A DNA stretch of 64,000 bases from Isoetes taiwanensis (GCA_021234155.1 JAJEKV010000053.1:2774077-2838076); one strand, 5' to 3'; shown: positions 1-11,584, counted from the stretch's first letter. The notes: generated by a model from the letters alone, not told the origin. Numbers and translations: made by a program.

Positions 1-856
1 CGGGAACCGCGTGGCGGTATTCAACTTCACATACCTATAGTCCCTCGGGGATGATGTGGTGGTGCGGGTTTGGAAGGTTCATCCTGATGTTGTGTCTTCT
101 TGCTTTGTGCGGTCTTCTTCACCAGGGTCTGGCCATTCATGACACCACTTGCCCCCTTCCAGCAAGCGGTCTCTGCGACTTCGGGGTTCGATGGCCTTCG
201 GTTTGGGCGTGGACATGGAGCTCACTTCCCCACCAAAGTTAGGGTGCTTACGTGGCGGGGTGATGCCTGCATTGTATCGGGGGTGAATGCCCTTGTGAGT
301 CGGTTTAGGCGGGTGTGAGCCCTCTCGCCCTTGTTGTGGCCTTCATCATGAGGCGTGGGCATTATGCGGTTTTATGCCCTCACTTGCCCGGTGCACAGGG
401 GATTGGGTTAGGGCTCTCTGTTTGAATTGAGATTGACTAGCCGGCGATTCTTTTGCTTCATATTATCACGGTGCTTGGCAGCTCTTGCGGCGAAAGAAAC
501 CTACATCTGTCGCGTGGCTTGGTTGGTGTAGCTGATTTGGAAGCGGCGGTTGTGGATCTTTTAGGGGATTCGGCGACTGCGGCCTCTCGATTCTAGACTC
601 ATGTACAAGCTATTTCAAAGCTTTCTGGTGTTCCCGGGAGTAGTAGAGCGGAAGTTTGCCATTTGGCGGGACTTCTTGGGTGTTGTAGATGGTGATGGTC
701 GGTTTGTACAGCAATAGAGTTGCAGTTTTTCTGTGAGTTTGTTGTGGAGTGTCGAGGTATCGCTGTCTCTTTGGGGCAGTTCTCCTTCCTCCTCACTTGC
801 TTTGTAACATTACCATTCTTTTAATATATTGATGACACAGTTCTTCAAAAAAAAAA
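1..856 (+). mobile_element. Probable 3' end of a retroposon (LINE-like tail), 5' part outside window
   Basis: This is a GC- and T-rich stretch with no convincing reading frame. It ends in a short terminal motif (TTAATATATTGATGACAC, then a few bases) directly followed by a run of ten A residues at 847-856. That arrangement resembles the 3' untranslated end of plant L1-type LINEs or of a processed transcript. Short frames at 51-318 (plus) and 599-796 (minus) have odd composition and no recognisable domain. The 5' end and any target-site duplication lie outside the window, so the identification is an inference. Confidence 0.3.
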
Positions 857-884
857 TTTTATTGCTTTTCTATTTACTGTAACT

Positions 885-1050
885 CCATGGTATAAATTTA
901 TACCACAGTTGCCTTAAGGTTTAAATTCATACGGATGGATCAATCGTGGTATAAGTTTACACAGCAAAGCAACCTTCGTATAAATTCATACGACATGGCA
1001 CCGTGGTATAAATTTATACAGCAAGGCAACCGTGGTATAAATTTATACCT
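885..1050. repeat. Six-unit ~29-bp minisatellite with palindromic core
   Basis: The 14-bp core GTATAAATTTATAC is a perfect palindrome and starts at 890, 1006 and 1035. Degenerate versions start at 919, 949 and 978. The start-to-start distances are 29, 30, 29, 28 and 29 bp. The linkers also recur, for example AGCAAAGCAACC and AGCAAGGCAACC. The array lies between a poly(A) tail and the splice acceptor of the next exon. Its function is unknown. Confidence 0.85.
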
Positions 1051-1122
1051 CCACACCACTGGGCTAACTTATTTTTATTGTTTTCTTCCTACTAATTTTT
1101 AATTGATGTATTGTTTGGCAGG

Positions 1123-1787
1123 CTAAAAACGAACGTCAAGGGTCATGGTGGTGGTCCGCGCTTAGTGAGCTGTTTTGAGCATTTCCATATAGGTTTTTAC
1201 AGCACGGACGCCAAAAAGACCATGGCTCATTTCAATATACAGAATGAGAAGATCCCTCCCTGCAATGCTTTTTCAAGACCGGCTGTTTACGCAAAAGTTA
1301 AGAGACCCACGAGACAAAGGCGTTGTGGTGTCCCATTATCGAAAACCACGAGGCTTATTAATAACTTAATACGATGGTTTTCGCCCGACCGGATTTTGGA
1401 TGCTTTTTTCGAACAGGCACCACGGCAATTTATTTATATAAAGCGGTGGGCTATAATGTTGTCTCTGTCGACATACACCCTAATAAAATAAGTTTCATCA
1501 GGACCAGGATAAGCTCTTGTGAATCCTTTCCTGATGAAAACGAGGAACCGGGAGCAAAGAACGGTGCTGGCGATGTTAAAGGCACTTATACAGAAATCTA
1601 GCCTCCTATTACGGGGAGAAAAGACGAGGAGGTGGAGTTTGTCGACCTGGAGCCTGTGCCGGAGAAACTGCCTGCGCCAATAGGATTGGAATCAGAAGTA
1701 GGCGTCTCCGCTGTTGTGTCCTCGCAAGAGCCAGATCCTAAGGGGTACGAGAGTCCTGTGGACTGGGAAGAGCCACCTCCCGTATGA
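1123..1787 (+). pseudogene. C-terminal exon of a DNA N4-cytosine/N6-adenine methyltransferase-like protein, broken
   Basis: The exon follows a good acceptor (TTGTTTGGCAG). Its first frame runs about 95 codons and contains PLSKTTRLINNLIRWFSP followed by ILDAF. In the next frame, from about 1409, TGTTAIYLYKAVGYNVVSVD continues it. This order (K/P-rich helix, LI..FSP, then the D.F..(S/T)GTT loop and a following VD) matches the C-terminal half of permuted beta-class N4/N6 DNA methyltransferases, where the AdoMet-binding motif I follows the catalytic DPPY motif. The DPPY part would lie upstream and is not seen. The switch from frame 1 to frame 3 near 1409 fits the loss of one base, which also damages the first glycine of the loop. 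An in-frame TAG at 1599-1601 separates this from a 60-codon acidic, proline-rich tail ending at 1787. Donor and upstream exons are unknown. A host gene or a transposon-borne gene are both possible. Confidence 0.5.
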
Positions 1788-1800
1788 GTTTATACAGACA

Positions 1801-2298
1801 GAATTATAAACTTCTTTCATTGTAAACTATGTGCTAAGAATTATAATATATTTTGATGAAAATTTTTAAACTGAAAGCTTTGTCTCTTCAACAATGCTTA
1901 ATTAGAACAACTCTTTCTTGCTCCATGATTTCACACTCTTTGTCTTTCATATGTTTGATTTTATTAGTACTTATATTAAGCTTGCAAAAAGACAAACTAT
2001 ATTTCCTTCTATTTTCAACAATAAGTACTTATTGGGTTTTCAAAACTAATGTCTCTCTCCTTAAAACAAGCATTTTTTTTTGCCCTCTTTTAAAAATGAA
2101 AAGGCTTCAAAAATGTTACTTTTTTGGGGGTTTTTCGAACGCTAATTGCTTAACAATCTAATTTGCTCCCTATTTTGTATGTTTTTTTCAAGTTTTCAAT
2201 TTTTATAAAGGAATCTTTCAAATGCACTTCTTAAATAAGTGTGTTTCATTTTAAACCTTGTTTAATCTTCAAGTGCTAACATGCTCTAGATTTGGCAG
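1801..2298. other. AT-rich spacer or intron
   Basis: Very T-rich sequence without a credible reading frame lies between the stop of the methyltransferase-like exon and the acceptor at 2291-2298 (TTTGGCAG). It could be an intron if both exons belong to one gene, but the stop at 1787 argues against that for this copy. Confidence 0.4.
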
Positions 2299-2694
2299 AA
2301 TAGTACAAGTAGTGCGGCAGCTACACCTCATGTAGCAGCCAATGATGTGCATGCAGGAAATGAAGTCCATGCCAATCATGTGCCTCAACTTGATGAGGTT
2401 GCAGCCAAAGATGTAGATGAAGGTGATGAAGACAAGTTTGAAGATACACAAAAACACCTCTTCCAAGACAGCCAACCTGTGGATGAAGATGTGGCTGTTG
2501 GCTGTAGCTATGAGGGTACACATGAGTGCTCATGGGATGAGCATTGCAGAAATCAGAAGAAGGTGCAAGGGTCTGAATTTCCAGAGCCTTGGGAGTTGTG
2601 GAGTGATGCCGATAGGTACCCTGTTGCATCTGAAACACAAGGTGCACCCAAGAGAATTAGTAAGCACTTTTTGAAAATGATGAGTAGTCTGTAA
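2299..2694 (+). CDS. Terminal exon of an unknown acidic protein
   Basis: An open frame of about 131 codons begins exactly at a splice acceptor (TTTGGCAG) and ends with TAA at 2694. It is rich in D/E and H in its first two thirds and carries a Trp-rich acidic patch (PEPWELWSDADRYP). There is no signal peptide or membrane segment, and I recognise no family. It lies 0.5 kb after the methyltransferase-like exon and might have belonged to the same transcription unit; nothing proves this. Shadow frames on the minus strand over the same bases were ignored because this frame uses the splice site. Confidence 0.3.
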   Translation, partial: NSTSSAAATPHVAANDVHAGNEVHANHVPQLDEVAAKDVDEGDEDKFEDTQKHLFQDSQPVDEDVAVGCSYEGTHECSWDEHCRNQKKVQGSEFPEPWELWSDADRYPVASETQGAPKRISKHFLKMMSSL

Positions 2695-3577
2695 CTACTT
2701 CTCTATTTTTTGTGTTGTACCACTGGATCCATAATGCTAAAGTTGCAACATGTTCCTAAATTTTAAGTTTGTTGTGATGTGAAGAATATTCAAAACATTA
2801 CCTATACCTTGTCTAATTGTACTTTGTTCTCTGTATGTAGTTATTTCAACTATGCAAGTGGAGTAACTACTTTCTGAATGCTTCTGATGTTGGCGTGTGG
2901 CTAATCCCAGATAACCTAAACCTTAAACTCTTTCCTATAACCCGCCATTGAACAATGGCAGGTAAGTAGTTAGGTTATTTGAGGTTCAATTCCTCTGATA
3001 CTTGCATATGTAGTGTAGTTAACTAGGTCTGATTGCAACCATTCATGGTTATGTTAGTGCTCTATGGTGGTAGGATTGGTTAGCAATTGAGGTGTGGCGA
3101 CTGCGTTATCATGGGCTGTAATCACACAAATGAGGACCTTCCATGACTCCTTTGAGGCCATGCAGGATGCAATGTAGGTACATTTGCTGCACCACCAAGG
3201 TGCATCCACTGCACCAACTATGCATCACCATCAGGGTACATGCTATCACCAACAGTATCTCCAATAGGGTACATGTGCTCACATAATAGGGTACATGTGC
3301 TCACATACAGGGTCTCTGACCCCCTCTCTTTTAACAGCTTGTATCTCACAAGATATGTGCCTCTTTTTTTTTTTCACATGCATGATGTTGTAGGGTAGGA
3401 TCTGGAGCACATGTTGGAGCATCTTGGCATCAGGTATGGTTGCTGCAAGCATCTTCAAATTTGACTTTCTTCTTAAGTTCACCATTGATGGGCAGGTCCC
3501 CTTAGTTATCATGCAATAGCAATTGCACTTTCATTAATGGAGGCATATTCTCTTAACGTCCAACACACTAACACCTG
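2695..3577. other. Spacer with short direct repeats
   Basis: No gene is supported. A ~25-bp unit (AGGGTACATGTGCTCACAT) occurs twice in tandem around 3265-3310. A tRNA-like T-arm (GAGG-TTCAATT-CCTC) at about 2980-2995 has no matching acceptor stem and is not called as a tRNA. Confidence 0.5.
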
Positions 3578-4129
3578 ATGATTTGCTGCATGGAGAAGAA
3601 GGAAGCATACAGGTTCAAAAATGCAGAGTTGGAAATCCATGCTATTGAATTTGTTAATAAGGACAATGATATAAGGAATGAACTTGAACCACTCCGAGCT
3701 AGAGTTCTCATCTTGGAAACCAACAAATCTGATTTAGAAGAAAGATGCAGGGTCTATAATGAGTCAAAAGAGAAGTTTGATAGAGATAAAGCAGACGGAA
3801 GATGAAGCCGCAGGACATCTTGAAAACGTAAAAGCATTAGTAGGCCACATTAAAGACCTGCAAATAACAGAGAATAAACTTAAGAACCAGTTGCAAATCA
3901 TCAATTTGAAACATTCATCATCAGTATCATCTAGTGCTTAAGTTGAAAGTGAGGTTTCAAGGTTAAAAATGGAACTTGACAAGAGACATGAGGAATACAA
4001 CAAAGGACACATGAACATATGTCTGAATGAGGCAATAGAGAAAGCTGCAAAGTTTGAACAGTTCCATGAGCAGACATGTGTCGAAAACCTGGCTGTAATA
4101 AGCCAATTAGAAATAAAATACAGCATCTA
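3578..4129 (+). pseudogene. Broken coiled-coil protein fragment
   Basis: Frame 2 (3578-3805) encodes a charged heptad-like stretch (LEPLRARVLILETNKSDLEE). Near 3790 the coiled-coil character moves to frame 3, which continues to a TAA at 3939-3941 and, past that stop, to about 4129 (for example VSRLKMELDKRHEEYNKGH). The continuous heptad pattern over about 180 codons, broken by one frameshift and one stop, indicates a decayed coding exon. The parent protein is not recognisable; many plant kinesin-, myosin- and filament-like proteins have such segments. Confidence 0.4.
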
Positions 4130-4595
4130 ATGCAACAAATTACTCTCATGCATGATGAAAAGGAAAGGCTATACTCAGAGGCACAGGCGAAAGCTATGGA
4201 ATGGTAAACTTATCAACATGGAACAAAGGGTTGAGGAAGCAGACTTACTGGTGAGATCCAAAGGAGAGACAAAAAGCTCCTGTTGAGAAAAAGAGCAAAG
4301 CTAAAAACGGCTTGATATGAAGCGAAATAATGTCTCATAGCCGAAGCGATCAAAGTCTAGGCATAATAATAGAAATCCAATGCACGAATTCCCGATCTGG
4401 TGAGTTTGCTAAATATGGTCCGGATCTATAGGCCAAATCTGCTAAATTATGCTCTAAAGGCGGAGATTCCATCAAGGTCAATTGATGCCCGGAAGATGGG
4501 CCAATCTAGTTGAGGCCAAAATTTATCTTCTTCTCTGTGATTCCACTAACGGAGGTATTGAGCATCGAATTTTGCTTCGGATAAGGATGTGGGCG

Positions 4596-4605
4596 CTATA
4601 AATAG
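4596..4605 (+). promoter_or_regulatory. TATA-box-like element
   Basis: CTATAAATAG sits in a GC-richer context (GGGCG just upstream) and is followed about 30 bp later by a pyrimidine-rich CCTCTCGTCTTTTG tract, as expected around a plant core promoter or an LTR U3/R junction. No downstream gene and no second LTR copy were found, so the role is uncertain. Confidence 0.3.
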
Positions 4606-5674
4606 GCTGCTTAAGCTGTCAGGGGATTCCTCTCGTCTTTTGCAAAGAAGAACAATTGCCACTCTCGGATCTTGACACGAATCAAAACAACGGGTAGATC
4701 TTGTTGTGGAAGAACTATTACCTTTGTCATAGTGGAATCATAGATCATGTTAGTGTAGATATTTCTTTAAGACATTTGATGCCACAGAGGTAATCGTGGT
4801 GAGCCTTTTGCTTGGATATGGGCATTACACGAAAAGTGGCATGAGGCTCTATGAACCACCCATTCTAGGGGAAATGCATGCGAAAACGATTTGGGTGCGG
4901 ATTGGAAGGAAGATTAGCCTAACAAATTGGCCGATTTTAGGAAGAGGATAGCCGGATCGTGAGGCAGAAAATCGATATGGCGAGAGAGCTTCCTAGGTTA
5001 TGGCCCGTGGACGGATTAGGTATTCGCAGATCCGCGCGTGGACATGAAGGGGAAAATCAACCCGATAACTTAATAATTTTTAGCCACTTAACAAGATAGA
5101 TAAAATTTTAACGACCTCTAGCTTGAACCACAGCCGGACACCAACTATACGTTGTTACCATTGTAGCACAGGGCTCGGCAAAAGAAAATTTGTATATACA
5201 AATATAAAATATAAAAAGCCAAGAGACCTGATTAATGAAAAATTTGACAAGATTATGCAACAAAACAGCAACAGAATCTAGCAAGACATCATGTTTTTGG
5301 GATTTAGAATGAGTAAGAAAAAGCAATGTCCAGGAAACTATCCATAAACTCTATTAGCATTACAATGGATAAATGGATCTAAGTAAAATTCATGATGTTT
5401 ATGAGAAAGTCTCGTGAGCAGTAGATGATAACCACTAGGCTAAACGACATGGTACAAGAAGAAACAAAAACCCAGAGAGAAACAGAGAACAGAAGCAAGA
5501 GCAAAAAGAGAACAATCTTTTAGAAACAAACATGAAAAAGCAAAGGACCATCTTCTAGAAGCAGAATGAAAAAGCAACCCATCTTCAAATTACAAACTGC
5601 TAGATAAAAAGAAGCCTACGATTTAAGCAACCCATCTACAAACTACAAACACAAAAAGTAGGAAGAGAAAACAC

Positions 5675-5694
5675 AAAAAAAAAAAAAAAAAAAA
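5675..5694 (+). repeat. Poly(A) tract, 20 A
   Basis: A run of 20 A residues follows a 500-bp A-rich, T-poor stretch. It could be the tail of a plus-strand retroposon, but no 5' boundary or flanking duplication was found. Confidence 0.6.
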
Positions 5695-7286
5695 CTAGTC
5701 AAAAGCACGTTTGATTACTTTGCATAGCAAATTGTAGGATCTGGTGTGGGTCCTATCATCAAAAGTATCTGTTGTAAATCGTAAGAGAAGGCTAGTTTTG
5801 CTAACACCAGAGTCACCAATTAAAATAAGATCTTAAATAAATGATCAAATTCGATGGTTCTTGTGGATGAGGCTTGGGGCAAAAGGGTAGGCAACACAAA
5901 TTGATAGAGAATGACCCTAATCAAGTAGAAGAACTATGTATATAAATGTTATGTTGTGCCCTAATTATGATGTTTATTTTGTTTTAAGTTTTTAGATTCA
6001 TCATATAATGTAAGTTTTACAAGAAAAAGGGTTTCTAGGTCTATCACGTAACCTAAGTTTTACAAGCAAAAGGCCAATAAGCATAATGTTCATGGCAATA
6101 CAATGCTTCTTTATATAGGTAGGTCAACATAATGCTTCTTTCGTAATCAGTGTTTACATTTGGAAACAATAATTAGCATTGCCTTCTACAAAACTGAGTC
6201 CTGTACAAAGACTAACCAGTTTATCATTGGATTTTCAAACACATTCAGAACAATGGAGTTTATATTTGACTTAAATTCTCATAATTACTGGCCTAATCTA
6301 AAGAACCACCACAGCAGTAAAAATATGCAAACTTTACTCGTCCACAAAACCTGCAAAGTTGAGAACAGGCATCATGTGACACATATTTAATAAACAGTTT
6401 CTGCCATCATAAGTCTTGGAAGTTGGGAAATACCAGTAGGAAGAACAAGCTGCTATGATCAGGGAGATCTCATCCTACAAAAAATCTCCTCTATGCCTAA
6501 GCTAAGCTGTGGATTCGCTTTTATCATTACGGATGGCGGATTATTATTGATGTGTTTCTATGACACATCATGAATGTCAACCATATACCAAGGGAAGGAG
6601 GAGTCAAATTGTTTTTCTAGCATACTTATTAGCAAAATTGGTGCTTGAAGAACATAGAACGAGAAAGGAGAATCCGCGAACGGCCACGGTTTATCTTTGC
6701 ACAATACAACCATACTTGGGACTTACAAAGAAAAATGCCATGGAATGCAAATGGATTTAGCACCAAAATCATAGTTCAGCAAATATAAGGCACGGGATCA
6801 TGGGAATGAAACAGCCAAAGTCACATGCATCGTCTTCACATAGGTCTCCTAACTCTTGATCTCCACCTAAAAGAACAATCAATGCTCAGTAGCTATATCG
6901 TCGACGATCCATTGACACAAGGATAGCATCAAAACACTTCCAAAGCATGGGTGGTTTTTGTCATTCAGTTGCACCACAATCGATATCACTATATATCGCC
7001 AGAAATATGCACAAGACATTCTTCAAAATTTCCACGGCCATGCTTGCCATAGAATCATCTCCTTGTACTATGCTGTTGAAGCTAGCTTTTAGATTAAAGG
7101 AAGTCTCAATCGACAAATAGATTGCATCTCATAATGACTGGAAGGAATGACATAAAGATTCTTCAAAACTATTACTATTGCATATGCTGCAAAAGATCCC
7201 TTCATGGAAACAAAACATGAAGGACTAATAAACGAGCTAGGCTTTTTGTTCTTGTGGCCCTCCTATGAGGCACCATGATGTAGTGG

Positions 7287-7873
7287 TCAAAGAGGATAGA
7301 TCATTATCAAGTATTCTAAAAGACCACCTTCCAACCTTCTTGCACATCTTCTCTTGCAGAATGTAAACCAATGACAGTAAACATTCACCACCAACAAATG
7401 AATAATAGATCCAATGTGGGCCGCTGGGCCAAACGAACACCATCCTTTGCGGAAAACTGCAATATCGCCTGTCTCAAACTGAACATGCTCGCTAGCCCCA
7501 TCTTTGTAAACCTTCACTTTGTATAGTCAAGCAACAAGACCTTCCTTGATCATATTTCCATGGTCGCCTAAACGTTGCTCACATTGTTTTGCAAGTTTGC
7601 AAGAAATCCACTGAGGTCTTGTTCTTCTGATTGCAAATCAAATGCAGCCTCTTTGTGTTTGTCAATTAATTTATCTATCTCCTTCAAATAAGAGTCATCC
7701 CAAGCTTGGGCTCTATGCACCAAATGATATAAAAGTTGTGCAGAACTCTTGCCATAGCCGATACAAAGTTTAAATTTGCTCTTTTTTCTACAAATCCCAC
7801 AGAAGTGTTTATGAACTGACCATGTTTTATCGTAGGCTAACACCAGGCTGGTCTTTGCTTCTTTTGTAGCCAC
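7287..7873 (-). pseudogene. Minus-strand exon candidates of unknown function
   Basis: A minus-strand frame begins next to a splice acceptor (GATATGCAG, at about 7875-7883). It runs about 100 codons to a stop at 7568 and contains a basic Cys-containing segment (HFCGICRKKSKFKLCIG) and a helical acidic end (EIDKLIDKHKEAAFDLQSEE). Downstream, 7517-7287 encodes VQFETGDIAVFRKGW, which loosely resembles the GD(L)V.FP.G core of plant RmlC-type cupins. The two pieces are in different frames and separated by stops, so this copy is unlikely to be functional. The cupin similarity is weak and offered only as a lead. Confidence 0.25.
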
Positions 7874-7883
7874 GTCTGCATAT

Positions 7884-8984
7884 CAGAATACTACCAAATT
7901 AACTTCATGTTTATGTTGAGAAAAGCATATCTATAATCTATAACAATAAAGAAATCAGAAATTGATCAGACCAATGTAGTGCGGAGCCCGTGAGCCCATA
8001 AAAGCACTCTCCCAGAAGACCTTAATTGAGGATGTTAGTATTTTTCGAGATGCATCGGGGGGCTACCAAGTTTCCACTCCATGCATACCAACATCCAAAG
8101 AAACAATAGCTAAAAAATTTTATATGCTACTAAAACTTACATGAGCCTTAACGAAATACCTTATTGTTGGTCACGCGATCAATGCCCAACTCCGGCCAAA
8201 GCAAAAAGCAAGGACTATAACCGCATTCGGAAGGACCGAAAAACATCTAAAAACGAACATTCAGCAAATGCCATCTTATCGCAAAAGAGCTTGTCTCGAC
8301 AACCGGCTTAAGATCTTCGGCCCAAACACCATCGACATCGAGAGGAAAAAGTCGCCATTCCGCAGATGTGGAACGCGGGCAAGCATTCTCCCCAACGCCA
8401 ATACACGCTTTGGATTTCCCTTAATTTTCTGTGACCGTCGATTAAATCTAACGATGGAAAGTGCATCCACGTGGAAAAAAGTCCTAGTTGGCAGCAACGT
8501 GGACACTCTAGAAGCGCTACTAGTTACAAAATAAAAAATGTAGTTTTCGTCTTCCAAATGCTTGGAAAGACATTAGAATCTCCGAAACATGGCAATAATA
8601 TATTATCTATTGCAATATTATATGATGACTGGAAAAATTGCCTAGCGTTGCTTGCTGGGCTTTTCGTCGAGCATGTATTTAAATCTAAAGGTAAAAAACT
8701 TGTGCACGCATAGAGATGTATGGATGGTCATAATGCTTGCATGCATACACATATTGACAAGCGCATTTTCCACAATGATATCCTTGTAGTTAGATAAATT
8801 GATGCACAATGTTTTAGTTGGTGCATGTTCCAGTTTGTGCATGTTTCAGTTCCCCAAAGGTAGGCATGTGAATAGAGTGGCATATTTAGCAAAAAATCCT
8901 ATTTTTTGCAGTTGGGGCAATTCTATTTTGACTGCCTAATGAGGTAAATTTTGTACTGCAAGTGAGTACCAGGCTTTTTATGTT
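7884..8984. other. Spacer with a G-box block
   Basis: No gene is supported. Overlapping short frames on both strands around 8268-8713 look fortuitous. The useful content is the block at 8462-8510, with a perfect CCACGTGG palindrome and a downstream AACGTGGA, which recurs at 14087-14135. Confidence 0.4.
8462..8510 (-). promoter_or_regulatory. G-box/ACGT block, copy 1
   Basis: GCATCCACGTGGA is followed by GGCAGCAACGTGGACACTCT. The same two motifs, at the same spacing and with intervening mismatches, occur at 14087-14135. CACGTG and ACGT cores are binding sites of plant bZIP and bHLH factors. Both copies lie upstream of minus-strand reading frames, so they may be duplicated promoter pieces; this is an inference. 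Confidence 0.35.
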
Positions 8985-9182
8985 AGAATTCCCTTAGATT
9001 CTATGAAAATTCCTCTAGGTTTCCTAAGATTTTATAAATATTTCCTTAGATTCTTCTAGATTCCCTTAGAATGTCCAAGAATTTATGAAGATTCCCTTAG
9101 ATTTCCCTAGATTCTTTAAGGTATTATGTAGATTCCCCTGGATTCCCTTAGGTTTTATTTATGAGATCTCGCAAGATTCCAT
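8985..9182. repeat. Degenerate minisatellite rich in ATTCCCTTAGATT
   Basis: About ten imperfect copies of a 13-20 bp unit around ATTCCCTTAGATT follow each other, with variants such as ATTCCTCTAGGTT and ATTTCCCTAGATT. Coding potential is absent. Confidence 0.7.
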
Positions 9183-11584
9183 GAAGACGCAAATGGAGAC
9201 AGGTGAGTAGCAAGGTTTCTTATGTTAAAATTACAAAAACTCCTATTATGCAAGTTCGTGCAGTGCTTCTAAAATTACGCTAGTTCTATAGTGTAAGTCC
9301 GGACAAGGCTGCTAGAACGTTTCTTGGCAAACTAGTTGCTTTTGGGAAATTGCTATTTTTTATCTTTCTATTGTCTGCGTGCAAAAAAGTGACCATCTTT
9401 GGGGATTGAATGTTGTGAGTTGCAATTTGATGGGATTTAGGGCAGGCGCAAAAAGAAGCAGGTGAGTGGATAGGCATTTTACGATAGTTACGCCAATCCT
9501 ATGGAGCAAGTTTGCATTGTCATAAAATTTGATTGGGTTTTCCTATGTTAGTTATGCCATTTCTATGATGCAAGTGCCTTGGGGGATGTGTCTAGAATAT
9601 GGGGGTCATCGGGGTAAATTTTAACATCCCTAAATGTTTTTCTATTCAAATTAAGGTTGGCTAAACCTATGAAAAACAAAAGTTCTTGGGTTTTTTTCTT
9701 GGCGGAATTTGATAAAATAAAGCCCTTTAATTATTTTCCCACTTGGCTAAAATGTAAAATTTATATGACATGAAATTCTAATGTTGGCGAATTTTTCTTG
9801 GTCCCTAGCTAAAGTGCAACTATTTAACTTCAAACTTTGAGCACTGATTAGTACATGAATGACATTGATTCAATATGCTTCTTTTACAAAACGATAATAA
9901 AGTTGTTCAAATACAATTCATAAGGAACAAACAATATCGTTTGAAGGAACATGCATGTTTACGTTGGGGTCAAATGCATCCAAATGGTGAATTTGGTGAT
10001 AAAGCCCTTTAGGGTCAACAATTGCAAGAAGAGAGCACTACTATTTAAAGCTTAAAATGCACATCATGTAACATTCTTCATAGCATTTAACCTAAACAAC
10101 TTATAGATACAAATTCAAAATATGATTGAGGTAGCTAATGGCAATTCCTAAATGAAAGAGGTCCCTGAATAGAATTGGCATGGCTATTTGAATTGATCAG
10201 GGTTCTCCTAATCAACTTTAGAGAAGGCGATTCAGTATACCATGCAGCAAACAATCCCGGCTAAACTCTAAGCGTTCAGAATTTACCCCCTTTTGGAGTG
10301 GCTAAATTATACTTTTTCTAAAAAAATTGCCTTTATAAACTTTAGCCATGAAATCTGACTAAAGGTCTAAAAAATCGCCATTTGGCGAATTTTAACCACT
10401 CTTTATTACCCTGGTCGGCATAAAGGGGATTTCAAGTTTTTTTCTTCTATTAGGTGCATGTTTGATCAATGTGCCTACTCAGGAACTTCTTATTCTAAAA
10501 AGTTTGTGTTTTAGGATTTTCTACTGTTGGGACATTTAAAGCATTCTAAAGCATAGCACAAATGCAAATAAGGGATTGTTTGGAGATTATTCATAAATAG
10601 AAAGATCCAATCGCCTAGAAATAAATGTCAAGTTGTCTTGACAATTGAGTATTTGCAAATTGGCATATGCAGAATCAAGTCAAAATGATTTGTATGCACT
10701 TATGATTGCAAACTAGAAGGCCAGAGCATGCACAGTAAATGGGCCTCAGTAAATGGATTTCAGACAAAAAGTGCAGTCAACATAAATAGCTTTCAAAACC
10801 TCCATAGCAACCTTAATGCCAGGCTGCAACATTTTTCATTTCAAATGCTTTCAAAGTAAGCACCATCTACATGCATGCATAAACAGAGGCAAACAGACTT
10901 AAGTGGCTTGCATCATTTCTACAGTGGAGTTGAGCCTCCTCTCTTGACGTTAAAGAATATCGAAGGCAAATTTTTGCAAACAAACTTCATACTGTATAAT
11001 CTAAATTGTCCTTTCTTACTTCTAATTGAGGTTTAGCCATTCAAAGCATTCCCCTTGCCATTTCCATAACGATCATATCCAAACTAAGTCCACTAGATCA
11101 TGCAACTATTTACCTTAGTCGAAACCACATATTCAGAAAATATTCTAAAAAATATAATCTTACTTGGTCTCACACCTTGCAACTCGATATGTGCAAATGC
11201 AAGAATAACCTGGAAGGTGATGGACATGCCATGAATTGTAAGCATTATTCTGGCGGGTTTCTAAGCTGTGGCTAAATTGTCGTTAAATCTAAGTCTGTGT
11301 CATGGGTTTCTATATAACCCAAAATGCAAGATTGGGATGGGCATTTCGCTGTCTACTCTGTTTGTAATGCTGCATTACACTCAAAGTCCCGTGCAATCAA
11401 TCTCATATGTGCTAACAATGGTGACAGGAACACCAAAGTGATCTCAACCAATATGTTAAAAGGGAATACCGACGTGCAAAATTTGATTACTATGCAACTC
11501 TTTCATCATATGGCAAAACTTCTGTGCTTTATTCATGCTTTATTCATGAGTACTTCTTAGAAAGCCTAATAAGCATCCTACAAA
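9183..11584. other. AT-rich spacer, no gene seen
   Basis: I see no supported exon. The frames at 9286-9477 (minus) and 11324-11560 (plus) are short and of nondescript composition. The sequence has the texture of plant intergenic or long intronic DNA. Confidence 0.5.

Larger units (their letters stand above)
4130..7236. other. Gene-poor spacer
   Basis: I see no supported gene here. The short frames at 5108-5326 (minus), 6160-6390 (plus) and 6560-6760 (plus) have no homology I can name and no splice context. The stretch holds a TATA-like site near 4600, a run of 20 A at 5675-5694 and A-rich sequence before that run. Confidence 0.5.

Noticed and set aside
890-1048. CRISPR-like array (29-bp period)
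   Set aside because: Units are contiguous and include the linkers, there are no unique spacers, and the setting is a plant nuclear genome.
2890-3000. tRNA-like sequence with a perfect T-arm (GAGG-TTCAATT-CCTC)
   Set aside because: No matching acceptor stem, D-arm or anticodon arm could be folded at the right distances.
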